This document shows positions 1-10,605 of a DNA stretch of 64,000 nucleotides, piece after piece. Position 1 is the first letter of the stretch. Each line of letters begins with the position of its first letter. Location of the stretch: the NCBI RefSeq assembly GCF_026226775.1, contig NZ_JAKKOD010000001.1:1296501-1360500 (forward strand), in the 5' to 3' direction. The notes below the pieces were generated by a model that saw nothing but the letters and a program-made list of their open reading frames with translations, had not been told where the DNA came from and made no database searches. Source of the stretch: Avibacterium sp. 21-586. GTDB lineage: Bacteria > Pseudomonadota > Gammaproteobacteria > Enterobacterales > Pasteurellaceae. A program made the translations under genes and the position numbers.

Positions 1-167
1 TCGCACCAACCATCAGCCAGCTCGTAAAAGCACAAGGAGAATTAGGTTTATCAGGTATTTTAGAAACCCAAGCACAATCTGTCTGCGAAGCCTATCAACA
101 TCAATTTGCCCTTGATCCCGTAGCAATCCGCGAGGAATGGTGTCGGATTACAGGAAAGCATAAATAA
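1..167 (+). CDS. 3' end of an unidentified gene (partial)
   Basis: Reading frame 3 is open from the window edge to a TAA at 165-167 and encodes the last 54 residues of a protein ending in ...[12 protein letters not shown]. The composition (Q, E, A rich, likely helical) looks like a real C-terminus and codon use matches the core genes here. I do not recognise the family. It is not RplL or RplJ, which precede rpoB in enterobacteria. No terminator directly follows it. Confidence 0.55.
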   Translation, partial: APTISQLVKAQGELGLSGILETQAQSVCEAYQHQFALDPVAIREEWCRITGKHK

Positions 168-666
168 ATGGGATTTAAGCGCTGAAATCCATTTTCAGTG
201 CTGCTTTAAGTTAAGGCTTAAAAGCAAAGCTTAAGTTGTAATTTAGTTGATTTATAAGAATAAAGCCGATCTACGTTGTTACGATTGTTTGTTTTTGACG
301 TGATTATATTAGGGATAATATCCCTATGAAATGCATTAGAAAACGAGAGAATAGCTTGGTAAATAAATTGATTACCTTCTCTAAAATGGCTGCATTATTG
401 TAATAGTGGTTTTCTTTTATTGTAGCGAGTAGAGTGAGAGTAGCTATTTGTTGAATATCGGACTTAAGCTGATTTTTTCTATAACCACTAAAAAGTGGCA
501 GTTTTCCAGTTTAGGATATGAGTGTAACATCCAATCTCAACTAAAAAACTCTCATTTTTAAGTGGGGGCCATCAGATTGGGGCTGAGCTTTTATATATAA
601 GTTAGAGAAGGGAGCTGTTTTAAGTACGCTAATCTGTATGATAGTGATGCGAAGTTATCCACATAA
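168..666. other. Non-coding stretch of unknown role
   Basis: About 500 bases with no convincing gene. It holds a perfect 7-bp palindrome, AGGGATAATATCCCT, at 311-325, overlapping a possible -10 element with a weak TTGACG-like -35 at 295-300. It also holds a small hairpin around 486-502, a long-range pairing CCAATCT (531-537) with AGATTGG (572-578), and a consensus DnaA-type box TTATCCACA at 655-663. A clear intrinsic terminator follows at 669-693, which suggests that something in this stretch is transcribed, possibly a small RNA. I could not match it to a known RNA family. Confidence 0.35.
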
Positions 667-668
667 CG

Positions 669-693
669 CCCGTTTCAATCAGAAACGGGTTTT
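669..693 (+). terminator. Intrinsic terminator upstream of rpoB
   Basis: Perfect 8-bp stem CCCGTTTC / GAAACGGG with loop AATCA, followed by TTTT and then a T-rich run. No protein gene ends just before it, since the nearest stop is 500 bases upstream. It may end an unannotated RNA or readthrough from upstream, and it insulates the rpoB promoter. Confidence 0.75.
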
Positions 694-720
694 ATTTATC
701 AAAATCAGTTTAAATGTAAA

Positions 721-750
721 TTGACTTTATCTTATGAGATAAGATATAAT
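721..750 (+). promoter_or_regulatory. rpoB promoter with overlapping palindrome
   Basis: TTGACT (721-726), an 18-bp spacer and TATAAT (745-750) make a strong sigma-70 promoter with a start near 757. A perfect inverted repeat, TATCTTAT-GAG-ATAAGATA (728-746), fills the spacer and enters the -10 box, so it could be an operator. No regulator is identified. Confidence 0.75.
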
Positions 751-756
751 ATCCAG

Positions 757-992
757 CCATTTTTAATTCACTAACCTTTTGGAATTAAAAATATACTGAA
801 TAATCACCGTTTTGTTGCGTGAATCAGGCTAGTTTTCTGGTAGTTTGATGGCAACCCGCTCATCAGAAGTAAGGTTCAGAGTGCGGTATCTGAAAACGGA
901 TTCATCATTGATATGATAAAAATGCGTGAAAAAATCACCGCACTTTTGTTTTATATCAACGCGGTCTCACTAAAATTTAATGAGGAAAACCA
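757..992 (+). promoter_or_regulatory. Structured rpoB 5' leader
   Basis: About 235 bases lie between the predicted start and the rpoB ATG. Right at the 5' end is a perfect 11-bp stem, 759-769 with 782-792. A larger arm pairs TGAATC (820-825) with GATTCA (899-904) and GTTTTC (832-837) with GAAAAC (892-897), enclosing a small hairpin TGATG/CATCA (846-850/861-865). An inverted uptake sequence lies near 937-945. A long structured leader fits post-transcriptional control of RNA polymerase subunit synthesis, but that is inference. Confidence 0.5.
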
Positions 993-3900
993 ATGGGTTA
1001 CTCCTATACTGAGAAAAAACGTATTCGTAAAGACTTCGGCAAACGTCCGCAAGTTTTAAATGTACCTTATTTATTAACTATTCAGCTTGATTCTTTCGAT
1101 AAATTTATCCAAAGGGATCCAGATGGTCAGCAAGGCCTAGAAGCTGCATTCCGTTCTGTGTTTCCAATTGTCAGCAATAATGGCAATACGGAATTACAAT
1201 ATGTGAGCTATCGCTTAGGCGAGCCAGTATTTGATGTGCGTGAATGTCAAATTCGCGGCACCACTTATGCTGCGCCATTGCGTGTGAAATTACGTCTTGT
1301 TAGCTATGACAAAGATGCCGCGCCAGGCACAATTAAAGATATTAAAGAACAAGAAGTTTATATGGGTGAAATCCCATTAATGACAGATAATGGAACATTT
1401 GTGATTAATGGTACTGAGCGTGTAATCGTTTCGCAATTACACCGTAGCCCAGGCGTATTCTTTGATAGCGACAAAGGTAAAACGCACTCATCAGGAAAAG
1501 TGCTTTATAACGCACGTATTATTCCTTACCGTGGTTCTTGGTTAGATTTTGAGTTTGATCCAAAAGATAACTTATATGCGCGTATTGACCGCCGCCGTAA
1601 ATTGCCGGCAACCATTATTTTGCGTGCATTAAACTATACAACCGAAGAAATTTTAGACTTATTCTTCGATAAAGTTGTTTTCCAAGTTGAAGATAACAAA
1701 TTATTAATGACCTTAGTGCCAGAAAGATTGCGTGGTGAAACGGCAACTTTTGATATTGTGGCAAATGGAAAAACTTATGTTGAAGTCGGTCGCCGTATTA
1801 CTGCTCGTCATATCCGCGCCCTTGAAAAAGACAATGTGACTCAGGTTGAAGTGCCAACAGAATACATTGTGGGTAAAGTGGCTGCGAAAGATTATGTTGA
1901 TCTTGAAACTGGTGAAGTGATTTGCCCAGCCAATAGTGAAATTTCGCTAGAGATTTTAGCGAAACTGGCTCAAGCAGGTTACAAAACGATCGAAACCCTA
2001 TTTACTAACGATTTAGACTACGGTCCATATATTTCAGATACCTTACGTGTTGATCCAACCACTGATCGCCTAAGCGCCTTGGTTGAAATTTATCGTATGA
2101 TGCGTCCAGGTGAGCCGCCAACAAAAGAAGCAGCAGAAGGTTTATTTGATAACCTGTTCTTCTCGGCAGATCGCTATGATTTATCTGCGGTAGGTCGTAT
2201 GAAATTCAACCGCTCTTTAGGTATTGAAGAAACGACTGGTAGCGGCATTTTAAGCAAAGAAGATATCGTTAATGTAATGCGTAAATTAATTGATATCCGT
2301 AACGGTCGTGGCGAAGTCGATGATATTGACCACTTAGGTAACCGTCGCATTCGTTCAGTAGGTGAAATGGCAGAAAACCAATTCCGTATTGGTTTAGTGC
2401 GTGTTGAGCGTGCGGTGAAAGAGCGTCTTTCTTTAGGTGATCTTGAAGCAGTAACTCCACAAGATTTAATCAATGCCAAACCAATTTCGGCAGCGGTGAA
2501 AGAATTCTTTGGTTCATCACAACTTTCTCAGTTTATGGATCAAAATAACCCGCTTTCAGAAGTGACGCATAAACGCCGTATTTCTGCTTTAGGTCCAGGT
2601 GGTTTAACTCGTGAACGTGCAGGCTTTGAGGTGCGAGATGTTCACGCAACTCACTATGGTCGTGTGTGTCCAATCGAAACACCTGAAGGTCCAAACATCG
2701 GTTTGATCAACTCTTTAGCGGTGTATGCGCGTACTAACGATTATGGTTTCTTAGAAACACCATATCGTAAAGTGGTAAATGGTCAAGTTACCGAAGAAAT
2801 TGAATATTTATCAGCCATTGAAGAAGGCAAATATATCATCGCGCAGGCGAACTCAAACTTAGATGATGAATTACGCTTTACCGATACTTTCGTAACCTGT
2901 CGCGGTGAGCACGGTGAGTCTGGTTTATATCGTCCAGAAGAAATTCACTATATGGACGTATCAACACAGCAAATCGTTTCTGTGGCAGCGGCACTTATTC
3001 CGTTCCTTGAACACGATGATGCGAACCGTGCCTTGATGGGAGCGAACATGCAACGCCAAGCTGTACCAACCTTGCGTGCGGATAAGCCATTAGTCGGTAC
3101 CGGTATGGAAAAACCGGTGGCATTAGACTCTGGTGTTGCAGTAGTGGCAAAACGTGGTGGAACAATCCAATACGTTGATGCTTCGCGTATCGTTGTAAAA
3201 GTTAACGAAGATGAAACGGTTGCAGGCGAAGCAGGGATTGATATTTACAATCTGGTGAAATATACCCGATCTAACCAAAATACTTGTATTAACCAAATTC
3301 CTTGCGTGGAGCTAGGTGAGCCAATTGAACGTGGTGAAATTCTTGCTGATGGCCCTTCAACGGATTTAGGTGAACTTGCTCTTGGTCAAAATATGCGCGT
3401 GGCATTTATGCCTTGGAATGGTTATAACTTCGAAGACTCAATGTTAGTGTCTGAGCGTGTGGTGCAAGAAGATCGTTTCACTACCATTCACATTCAAGAG
3501 CTTTCTTGTGTGGCGCGTGATACCAAACTTGGTTCTGAAGAAATCACTGCAGATATTCCAAACGTAGGTGAAGCGGCATTAAGCAAACTTGATGAATCAG
3601 GGATTGTGTATATCGGGGCAGAAGTAAAAGGCGGCGATATTCTTGTGGGTAAAGTGACACCAAAAGGTGAAACGCAATTAACCCCAGAAGAAAAATTATT
3701 ACGCGCAATCTTTGGTGAAAAAGCGTCTGATGTAAAAGATTCTTCATTACGCGTACCAAACAGTGTATCTGGTACAGTTATTGACGTTCAAGTGTTCACT
3801 CGTGATGGCGTAGAAAAAGATAAACGCGCTTTAGAAATCGAAGAAATGCAGTTAAAACAAGCGAAGAAAGATCTTGTGGAAGAATTAGAGATCTTAGAAG

Positions 3901-5021
3901 CTGGCTTGTTTGCTCGTGTTCGTAACTTATTGATTTCAGGCGGAATGAGTGCAGCACAATTAGATCAACTAGAACGTACCAAATGGTTAGAGCAAACCCT
4001 TTCAGACGAAGCAAAACAAAGCCAGTTAGAGCAATTAGCTGAGCAATATGAAGAACTTCGTAAAGACTTTGAGCATAAACTTGAAGTGAAACGCGGCAAA
4101 ATTATCCAAGGTGATGATCTTGCGCCGGGCGTATTGAAAGTGGTGAAAGTATACCTTGCAGTAAAACGCCAAATCCAACCAGGGGATAAAATGGCGGGGC
4201 GTCACGGTAACAAAGGGGTTATCTCAAAAATCAACCCAGTTGAAGATATGCCGTATGACGAAAATGGTCAGCCAGTGGATATCGTATTGAACCCACTGGG
4301 CGTACCTTCGCGTATGAACATCGGTCAGATTCTTGAAACGCACTTAGGTTTAGCGGCGAAAGGAATTGGTGATCAAATCAATGCAATGATCAAACAAAAA
4401 CAAGATGTTGAGAAATTGCGTGGTTATATCCAAAAAGCCTATGACTTAGGTGGCGGTTCACAAAAAGTGGATCTTTCAACCTTTACTGATGAAGAAGTGA
4501 TGCGTTTAGCGCAAAACTTACGCAAAGGTTTACCATTAGCAACGCCAGTATTTGATGGTGCACACGAAGAAGAAATTAAAGGCTTATTAGAGCTAGGTGG
4601 GTTGCCAACTTCAGGTCAAATCACCTTATATGATGGTCGCACAGGTGAGAAATTTGAACGTCCAGTAACCGTAGGTTATATGTATATGCTCAAATTGAAC
4701 CACTTAGTTGATGACAAAATGCACGCGCGTTCAACAGGTTCTTATAGCCTTGTTACACAGCAACCATTGGGTGGTAAAGCACAGTTCGGTGGTCAGCGTT
4801 TCGGTGAGATGGAGGTTTGGGCACTTGAAGCTTATGGTGCCGCTTACACCTTACAAGAAATGCTTACCGTTAAATCCGATGATGTGAACGGCCGTACGAA
4901 GATGTACAAAAACATCGTGAGCGGTAACCAACAAATGGATCCGGGTACACCAGAATCTTTCAACGTAATTATGAAAGAAATTCGTTCACTCGGTATCAAC
5001 ATCGACTTAGACGAAGAATAA
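993..5021 (+). CDS. rpoB: DNA-directed RNA polymerase subunit beta
   Basis: Encodes the beta subunit of RNA polymerase, which forms half of the catalytic cleft and carries the rifampicin pocket. The 1342-residue length equals that of the enterobacterial protein. It starts [18 protein letters not shown] and includes the fork-loop stretch [18 protein letters not shown] and the C-terminal anchor region with [18 protein letters not shown]. The ATG has the ribosome site GAGG (982-985). No ribosomal protein genes lie upstream, so rpoBC is detached from rplJL here, as I recall for H. influenzae. It is co-transcribed with rpoC across a 98-bp gap that holds a strong hairpin. Confidence 0.99.
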   Translation: MGYSYTEKKRIRKDFGKRPQVLNVPYLLTIQLDSFDKFIQRDPDGQQGLEAAFRSVFPIVSNNGNTELQYVSYRLGEPVFDVRECQIRGTTYAAPLRVKLRLVSYDKDAAPGTIKDIKEQEVYMGEIPLMTDNGTFVINGTERVIVSQLHRSPGVFFDSDKGKTHSSGKVLYNARIIPYRGSWLDFEFDPKDNLYARIDRRRKLPATIILRALNYTTEEILDLFFDKVVFQVEDNKLLMTLVPERLRGETATFDIVANGKTYVEVGRRITARHIRALEKDNVTQVEVPTEYIVGKVAAKDYVDLETGEVICPANSEISLEILAKLAQAGYKTIETLFTNDLDYGPYISDTLRVDPTTDRLSALVEIYRMMRPGEPPTKEAAEGLFDNLFFSADRYDLSAVGRMKFNRSLGIEETTGSGILSKEDIVNVMRKLIDIRNGRGEVDDIDHLGNRRIRSVGEMAENQFRIGLVRVERAVKERLSLGDLEAVTPQDLINAKPISAAVKEFFGSSQLSQFMDQNNPLSEVTHKRRISALGPGGLTRERAGFEVRDVHATHYGRVCPIETPEGPNIGLINSLAVYARTNDYGFLETPYRKVVNGQVTEEIEYLSAIEEGKYIIAQANSNLDDELRFTDTFVTCRGEHGESGLYRPEEIHYMDVSTQQIVSVAAALIPFLEHDDANRALMGANMQRQAVPTLRADKPLVGTGMEKPVALDSGVAVVAKRGGTIQYVDASRIVVKVNEDETVAGEAGIDIYNLVKYTRSNQNTCINQIPCVELGEPIERGEILADGPSTDLGELALGQNMRVAFMPWNGYNFEDSMLVSERVVQEDRFTTIHIQELSCVARDTKLGSEEITADIPNVGEAALSKLDESGIVYIGAEVKGGDILVGKVTPKGETQLTPEEKLLRAIFGEKASDVKDSSLRVPNSVSGTVIDVQVFTRDGVEKDKRALEIEEMQLKQAKKDLVEELEILEAGLFARVRNLLISGGMSAAQLDQLERTKWLEQTLSDEAKQSQLEQLAEQYEELRKDFEHKLEVKRGKIIQGDDLAPGVLKVVKVYLAVKRQIQPGDKMAGRHGNKGVISKINPVEDMPYDENGQPVDIVLNPLGVPSRMNIGQILETHLGLAAKGIGDQINAMIKQKQDVEKLRGYIQKAYDLGGGSQKVDLSTFTDEEVMRLAQNLRKGLPLATPVFDGAHEEEIKGLLELGGLPTSGQITLYDGRTGEKFERPVTVGYMYMLKLNHLVDDKMHARSTGSYSLVTQQPLGGKAQFGGQRFGEMEVWALEAYGAAYTLQEMLTVKSDDVNGRTKMYKNIVSGNQQMDPGTPESFNVIMKEIRSLGINIDLDEE

Positions 5022-5048
5022 TCTGATAAGCGAAAGCTAAAGTACGCT

Positions 5049-5088
5049 CAAGTGCGGTGATAAAATTCAAAATTTTATACCGCACTTG
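5049..5088 (+). repeat. Inverted uptake-sequence pair between rpoB and rpoC
   Basis: Two copies of the Hin-type uptake sequence face each other: CAAGTGCGGT (5049-5058) and ACCGCACTTG (5079-5088), extended inward by ATAAAATT/AATTTTAT (5060-5067/5071-5078). Together they give an 18-bp stem with one bulged G and a 3-base loop. No T-run follows, so it is probably not a full terminator. It could slow polymerase or serve as an RNase III processing site inside the rpoBC message. Confidence 0.85.
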
Positions 5089-5119
5089 GATAAGTTTAAC
5101 TCCGACAGGAGCAAAATCT

Positions 5120-8100
5120 GTGAAAGACTTAGTTAAGTTTTTAAAAGCACAATCTAAATCCAGCGAAGATTTTGATGTGATCAAAATTGGTTTAGCCTCA
5201 CCGGATATGATCCGTTCTTGGTCATTTGGTGAAGTTAAGAAACCTGAAACCATCAACTACCGTACGTTTAAACCAGAGCGTGACGGGCTTTTCTGTGCGC
5301 GTATTTTCGGGCCAGTCAAAGACTATGAATGTTTATGCGGAAAATATAAACGCTTAAAACACCGTGGAGTAATTTGTGAAAAATGTGGCGTAGAAGTGAC
5401 GCAAGCAAAAGTTCGCCGTGAACGTATGGGGCATATTGAGCTAGCTTCACCTGTTGCGCATATCTGGTTCTTAAAATCTTTACCGTCCCGTATCGGCTTA
5501 TTATTAGATATGCCGTTGCGCGATATTGAACGTGTACTTTATTTTGAATCTTACATTGTTACTGAGCCGGGAATGACCGATCTTGAAAAAGGTCAATTAT
5601 TAACGGAAGAACAATATATGGACGCAGAAGACCGTTGGGGCGATGAATTTGAAGCCAAAATGGGTGCGGAAGCGATCCAAGCGTTATTGCGTGATATGGA
5701 TTTAGAAGTGGAATGTGAAACCTTGCGTGAAGAGTTGCAAGAAACCAATTCAGAAACCAAACGCAAAAAAATCACTAAACGCTTAAAATTATTAGAATCT
5801 TTCATTCAATCAGGCAATAAACCTGAATGGATGGTGATGACCGTATTGCCAGTGTTACCGCCAGATTTACGTCCATTAGTTCCACTTGATGGCGGACGTT
5901 TTGCCACTTCAGATTTGAACGATTTATATCGCCGTGTGATCAACCGTAATAACCGTTTAAAACGTTTATTAGACTTAATCGCGCCAGATATTATCGTGCG
6001 TAACGAAAAACGTATGTTACAAGAATCTGTTGATGCGTTATTGGATAATGGTCGCCGTGGTCGTGCAATTACCGGTTCTAACCGCCGTCCATTGAAATCA
6101 CTTGCGGATATGATCAAAGGTAAACAAGGTCGTTTCCGTCAAAACTTATTAGGTAAACGTGTAGATTACTCAGGCCGTTCTGTAATTACCGTAGGACCAT
6201 ACTTACATCTACATCAATGTGGTTTACCGAAAAAAATGGCGTTGGAATTATTCCGTCCATTTATTTATGCCAAATTAGAAAGCCGTGGCTTTGCAACCAC
6301 AATCAAAGCCGCGAAGAAAATGGTTGAGCGTGAAGACGCTATCGTATGGGATATTTTGGCAGAAGTAATTCGCGAACACCCAATCCTATTGAACCGTGCG
6401 CCAACCTTGCACCGTTTGGGGATTCAAGCCTTTGAGCCGATCTTAATTGAAGGTAAAGCGATTCAATTACACCCATTAGTGTGTGCGGCGTTCAACGCAG
6501 ACTTCGACGGTGACCAAATGGCGGTGCACGTGCCATTAACCCTTGAAGCACAGCTTGAGGCGCGTGCCTTGATGATGTCAACCAATAACATTCTTTCACC
6601 AGCAAATGGTGAGCCGATTATCGTACCATCACAGGACGTTGTATTAGGTCTTTATTATATGACTCGTGATAAAGTGAACGGTAAAGGCGAAGGAATGTTA
6701 TTGCAAGATCCGCGCGAAGCGGAGAAAGCTTATCGTACAGGTCAAGCGGAATTACATTCTCGTGTGAAAGTACGTATCACAGAATATGTAAAAGATGCGT
6801 CTAATGAATTTGTACCACAAACAGGTCTCGTGGATACCACAATCGGTCGTGCCATTTTATGGATGATTGCACCAAAAGGTATGCCATTTAGCTTATTCAA
6901 TCAAACCTTGGGCAAAAAAGCGATTTCAAAATTAATTAACGAAAGTTATCGCCGTTTAGGATTGAAAGCGAGCGTATTGTTTGCTGACCAAATTATGTAC
7001 ACCGGTTTTGCTTACGCTGCACGTTCCGGTTCATCAGTAGGGATTGACGATATGGTGATCCCGGCGAAGAAATACGAAATTATTTCAGCCGCAGAGCAAG
7101 AAGTAGCAGAAATCCAAGAGCAATTCCAATCTGGTTTGGTCACTGCAGGTGAACGTTATAATAAAGTTATTGATATTTGGGCTGTTGCCAATGAGCGTGT
7201 TGCTAAAGCAATGATGGAAAACCTTTCGCAAGAAGAAGTGGTAAACCGCGAAGGTCAACTCGAAAAACAAGCATCATTCAACAGCATCTTTATGATGGCA
7301 GATTCTGGAGCACGTGGTTCTGCGGCACAGATTCGTCAGCTTGCAGGTATGCGTGGTTTGATGGCACGTCCAGATGGCTCAATTATCGAAACACCAATTA
7401 CCGCAAACTTCCGTGAAGGCTTGAACGTACTTCAGTACTTTATTTCAACTCACGGTGCGCGTAAAGGTTTGGCAGATACCGCATTAAAAACCGCAAACTC
7501 AGGTTACTTAACCCGTCGTTTAGTGGATGTGGCACAAGATTTAGTGATCATTGAAGATGATTGTGGCACTTACGAGGGTATCGTGATGACCCCATTAATC
7601 GAAGGGGGAGATGTAAAAGAGCCTCTGCGTGATCGTGTATTAGGTCGTGTGGCAGCAGAAGACATCTTAAAACCGGGTACAGACGAAGTTTTAATTCCGC
7701 GTAATACCTTATTAGATGAAAAACTTTGTTATCTGATTGATGAAAATTCCGTAGATAGCATCAAGGTACGCTCTGTTGTAACCTGTGATACCAACTTTGG
7801 AGTGTGTGCGAAATGTTACGGACGCGATCTTGCGCGCGGACACCTTATCAACCAAGGTGAAGCTGTGGGGGTTATCGCAGCACAATCCATTGGTGAGCCG
7901 GGTACACAGCTAACGATGCGTACATTCCATATTGGTGGTGCGGCATCTGCGGCAGCGAAAGAATCAAGCATTCAAGTTAAGAATAACGGTACATTGCGTT
8001 TAGCCAACGTGAAATTCGTGACTAACAAAGAAGGCAAATTGGTCTTAACTTCACGTAACACCGAATTAACCATTATTGACGCATTTGGTCGTACCAAAGA

Positions 8101-9382
8101 GCATTATAAATTGCCTTACGGTGCAGTGTTAAACAAAGCAGATGGCGATGAAGTGAACGCAGGCGAAACCGTAGCGAACTGGGATCCACATACAATGCCT
8201 GTGGTTTCTGAAGTATCAGGTTTCGTGAAATTCGTAGATATTACTGACGGTGTAACTGTAACTCGTCAAACTGATGAATTAACTGGTTTATCTTCAATCG
8301 TGGTACAAGATGTGGGTGAACGTGCAACAGCAGGTAAGGATTTACGTCCAACCATTAAACTTGTTGATGCGCAAGGCAACGATATTCTTGTTGCAGGTTC
8401 AGATATACCAGCGCAGTACACCTTACCAGGTAAAGCGATTGTAACCCTTGAAGATGGTGCGGAAGTTCACGTGGGGGATTCCCTTGCGCGTATCCCACAA
8501 GAATCAGCGGGAACAAAAGATATTACTGGTGGTCTTCCACGCGTAGCGGATCTCTTTGAAGCGCGTAAACCGAAAGAGCCTGCAATCCTAGCAGAAATTT
8601 CGGGTATTGTTTCCTTCGGTAAAGAAACCAAAGGTAAACGCCGTTTACTCATCACCCCAATGGAAGGTGAAGTGTACGAAGAAATGATTCCAAAATGGCG
8701 TCAGCTCAACGTATTTGAAGGCGAAATGGTAGAACGTGGTGATCTTATTTCTGATGGTGCAGAAACACCACACGATATTCTACGCTTGCGCGGTGTGCAC
8801 GCAGTAACTGATTACATCGTAAACGAAGTGCAAGAAGTTTACCGCTTACAAGGGGTAAAAATTAACGATAAACATATCGAAGTGATCGTTCGCCAAATGT
8901 TGCGTAAAGCCATCATCACTAAGGCTTATGATTCTGAGTTCTTAGAAGGTGAGCAAGTAGAAGTAGCACGTGTGAAAATGGTTAACCAAAAACGTGAAGT
9001 GGAAGGTAAACCATTGGTTGAGTTTGAACGTGAGTTATTGGGTATCACCAAAGCCTCATTGGCGACAGAATCCTTTATCTCAGCGGCCTCATTCCAAGAA
9101 ACCACCCGCGTGCTTACTGAAGCAGCTGTGGCAGGTAAACGCGATGAATTGCGTGGCTTGAAAGAGAACGTTATCGTTGGTCGTTTGATCCCGGCAGGTA
9201 CAGGTTTTGCGTATCACCAACAACGGCAGAAAAACCGTGCAGCAGGTATCATTGACCATGAACAGCTTACTAAAGCATCAAATATTTCTGATGAAGAAAT
9301 CGCTTCAGAGTTTACGTTCACCGCAGACGATGCAACTGCAAGCCTTGCTGAAATGTTAAATATGGCAGAAGATACGGAATAA
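5120..9382 (+). CDS. rpoC: DNA-directed RNA polymerase subunit beta'
   Basis: Encodes the beta' subunit, which carries the catalytic magnesium. The product is 1420 residues. Visible landmarks are the N-terminal zinc-binding Cys71/Cys73/Cys86/Cys89, the absolutely conserved NADFDGD catalytic loop near residue 460, and a second zinc module [11 protein letters not shown] near residue 890. I chose the GTG at 5120 because it gives the family start [11 protein letters not shown] and has the ribosome site ACAGGAG 8-9 bases upstream. The in-frame ATG at 5057 lies inside the uptake-sequence hairpin and has no such site. It ends at a strong terminator. Confidence 0.98.
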   Translation: MKDLVKFLKAQSKSSEDFDVIKIGLASPDMIRSWSFGEVKKPETINYRTFKPERDGLFCARIFGPVKDYECLCGKYKRLKHRGVICEKCGVEVTQAKVRRERMGHIELASPVAHIWFLKSLPSRIGLLLDMPLRDIERVLYFESYIVTEPGMTDLEKGQLLTEEQYMDAEDRWGDEFEAKMGAEAIQALLRDMDLEVECETLREELQETNSETKRKKITKRLKLLESFIQSGNKPEWMVMTVLPVLPPDLRPLVPLDGGRFATSDLNDLYRRVINRNNRLKRLLDLIAPDIIVRNEKRMLQESVDALLDNGRRGRAITGSNRRPLKSLADMIKGKQGRFRQNLLGKRVDYSGRSVITVGPYLHLHQCGLPKKMALELFRPFIYAKLESRGFATTIKAAKKMVEREDAIVWDILAEVIREHPILLNRAPTLHRLGIQAFEPILIEGKAIQLHPLVCAAFNADFDGDQMAVHVPLTLEAQLEARALMMSTNNILSPANGEPIIVPSQDVVLGLYYMTRDKVNGKGEGMLLQDPREAEKAYRTGQAELHSRVKVRITEYVKDASNEFVPQTGLVDTTIGRAILWMIAPKGMPFSLFNQTLGKKAISKLINESYRRLGLKASVLFADQIMYTGFAYAARSGSSVGIDDMVIPAKKYEIISAAEQEVAEIQEQFQSGLVTAGERYNKVIDIWAVANERVAKAMMENLSQEEVVNREGQLEKQASFNSIFMMADSGARGSAAQIRQLAGMRGLMARPDGSIIETPITANFREGLNVLQYFISTHGARKGLADTALKTANSGYLTRRLVDVAQDLVIIEDDCGTYEGIVMTPLIEGGDVKEPLRDRVLGRVAAEDILKPGTDEVLIPRNTLLDEKLCYLIDENSVDSIKVRSVVTCDTNFGVCAKCYGRDLARGHLINQGEAVGVIAAQSIGEPGTQLTMRTFHIGGAASAAAKESSIQVKNNGTLRLANVKFVTNKEGKLVLTSRNTELTIIDAFGRTKEHYKLPYGAVLNKADGDEVNAGETVANWDPHTMPVVSEVSGFVKFVDITDGVTVTRQTDELTGLSSIVVQDVGERATAGKDLRPTIKLVDAQGNDILVAGSDIPAQYTLPGKAIVTLEDGAEVHVGDSLARIPQESAGTKDITGGLPRVADLFEARKPKEPAILAEISGIVSFGKETKGKRRLLITPMEGEVYEEMIPKWRQLNVFEGEMVERGDLISDGAETPHDILRLRGVHAVTDYIVNEVQEVYRLQGVKINDKHIEVIVRQMLRKAIITKAYDSEFLEGEQVEVARVKMVNQKREVEGKPLVEFERELLGITKASLATESFISAASFQETTRVLTEAAVAGKRDELRGLKENVIVGRLIPAGTGFAYHQQRQKNRAAGIIDHEQLTKASNISDEEIASEFTFTADDATASLAEMLNMAEDTE

Positions 9383-9400
9383 TCGCATATAAGAAAATAA

Positions 9401-9432
9401 AAAAAAGCCCGAACATAGTGTCGGGCTTTTTT
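9401..9432 (+). terminator. rpoBC operon terminator
   Basis: AAAAAAGCCCGA / TCGGGCTTTTTT forms a 12-bp stem (9401-9412 with 9421-9432) with an 8-base loop, 19 bases after the rpoC stop codon. The A- and T-tracts on both sides would make it work in either direction. Confidence 0.95.
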
Positions 9433-9450
9433 ATTGCCTTGATAATAAAT

Positions 9451-9488
9451 AAGTGCGGTGAAAAAATCATAAATTTTCCACCGTGCTT
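9451..9488. repeat. Degenerate inverted uptake-sequence pair
   Basis: AAGTGCGGTGAAAAAAT (9451-9467) faces ACCGTGCTT (9480-9488). The right arm carries GTG in place of GCAC, so this is a decayed version of the paired uptake sequences used elsewhere in the window as terminators. Confidence 0.6.
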
Positions 9489-9655
9489 AGCAAATAAACC
9501 GATTTTAATAATGGATAGAACAGATGATATTGACTATGCTTTGGTATTACATAGCGTTTTGTATGGTTAGCAAAGAATATAAAGAGCGGTGAAAAATTCA
9601 TAATGGTACCGTCTCCAAAAGTGTGTCTTTTTGCAAGAAAACTAGCATGGGTAGT

Positions 9656-9868
9656 TTAATTAAAAAGTACTGAATCTGCAAAACGGCTCAATGGGTAGCG
9701 GTAAGTCGTTTCACCCATATCAATAGCAACTTTACTCATCAGCGTTAACACAGAATTCACACTGGGCATACTGTTGCGTATCTTTAACACACGTTTAAAT
9801 GACTTATTCAACCTCTCTATTTGATTGGTGGTATAAATCATATTCTGCACCTCGTTTTCATAATTTTT
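9656..9868 (-). pseudogene. Remnant of an IS256-type (Mutator) transposase
   Basis: The minus-strand frame encodes about 70 residues containing IYTTNQIERLNKSFKRVLKIRN, which matches the conserved C-terminal motif IYTTNAIESLN of IS256-family DDE transposases. An in-frame TAG (9869-9871) cuts the frame upstream, and the sequence beyond it turns into a uptake-sequence-like stretch, so at least 80% of the transposase is missing. The sequence GTACCGTCTCCAAAAGTG (9606-9623) downstream of its stop may be a leftover terminal repeat. It cannot encode an active transposase. Confidence 0.8.
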
Positions 9869-9991
9869 CTACCGTACTTAAAAATCATCTTAGCCAAACT
9901 TTTCCGCTTCATTTCTATAAAATTGCTTTATTTTCAAAGTAATATCAAGCATAATCCGCCCTTTGATTTTATTAACAAATTAGGAAAACAA

Positions 9992-10549
9992 ATGACAACT
10001 CAAACAACAGAAAAATTGGCAAACCCAGGTCCATTAGGGCTATGTGGCTTCGCTTTAACTACTTGGCTATTAAGTTTAATTAATGCTGGCATTTTTGATA
10101 AACAAGACGGCATTTCTATTGTGCTTGCAATGGCATTTGCTTTTGGTGGAACGGCACAATTAATCGCAGGTATTATGGAATACCGCAAAGGTAACACCTT
10201 TGGTTTCACCGCCTTTATCAGCTACGGATCATTTTGGTGGTCTTGGGCACTGTTGGTACAATTTATGCCAACAGCCAGCCCTGCATTTTTAGGCTGTTAT
10301 TTAGCAGCGTGGGGAACATTCACCCTAATGATGTTTATCGCCTCTTTCAGCAAACCAAAAGCTTTACGTGTGGTATTCCTTTTCTTAGCATTAACGTTCT
10401 ACGCATTGGCAATTGGTGATGGTTTTGGTTATCACGGCTTAGTACAAATTGGCGGCTATCTAGGCTTAATCACCGCACTCAGCGCGTTCTACCTCGCCGC
10501 AGCAGAAATGATTAACGAAAATTTCGGTAGAGAGGTTTTACCGATTTAG
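9992..10549 (+). CDS. satP: Acetate/succinate permease, GPR1/FUN34/YaaH family
   Basis: A 185-residue inner-membrane protein with six predicted membrane helices. It begins with the family motif NPGPLGL (residues 10-16) and includes EYRKGNTFGFTAFISYGSFWW, closely matching E. coli SatP (YaaH), a proton-linked acetate and succinate transporter. I took the ATG at 9992 because it has AGGAAAAC just upstream and gives the family N-terminus. The frame is open back to 9821, but that part overlaps the transposase remnant. It is a single-gene unit with its own terminator. Confidence 0.93.
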   Translation: MTTQTTEKLANPGPLGLCGFALTTWLLSLINAGIFDKQDGISIVLAMAFAFGGTAQLIAGIMEYRKGNTFGFTAFISYGSFWWSWALLVQFMPTASPAFLGCYLAAWGTFTLMMFIASFSKPKALRVVFLFLALTFYALAIGDGFGYHGLVQIGGYLGLITALSAFYLAAAEMINENFGREVLPI

Positions 10550-10573
10550 TTGTTATATGATTATTTAAAAAGG

Positions 10574-10605
10574 AAAAGCTTCTAGTTGCTGCTAGAAGCT
10601 TTTTT
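10574..10605. terminator. Bidirectional terminator between satP and the glycan operon
   Basis: AAGCTTCTAG / CTAGAAGCTT (10576-10585 with 10592-10601) forms a 10-bp stem flanked by A- and T-tracts. It serves satP from the left. The stop codon of the last minus-strand glycan gene lies inside its right arm. Confidence 0.9.

Noticed and set aside
326-403. A 25-codon open frame starting at the ATG just after the 311-325 palindrome
   Set aside because: It has no ribosome site and would be nearly leaderless. The peptide MKCIRKRENSLVNKLITF... resembles nothing I know, and frames of this size occur by chance in AT-rich DNA.
655-663. Replication origin near rpoB
   Set aside because: Only one DnaA box was found, with no cluster, no GATC-rich block and no dnaA, gidA or dnaN nearby.
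400-693. A retron-type msr/msd RNA or other reverse-transcribed element
   Set aside because: There is hairpin structure and a terminator, but no reverse transcriptase gene follows; the next gene is rpoB.
2174-2479. A 101-codon open frame on the minus strand within rpoB
   Set aside because: Antisense shadow of rpoB with atypical composition and no ribosome site.
5057-5119. An upstream start for rpoC at the ATG 5057
   Set aside because: The codon lies in the uptake-sequence stem, has no ribosome site, and adds 21 residues not found in RpoC proteins. The GTG at 5120 fits.
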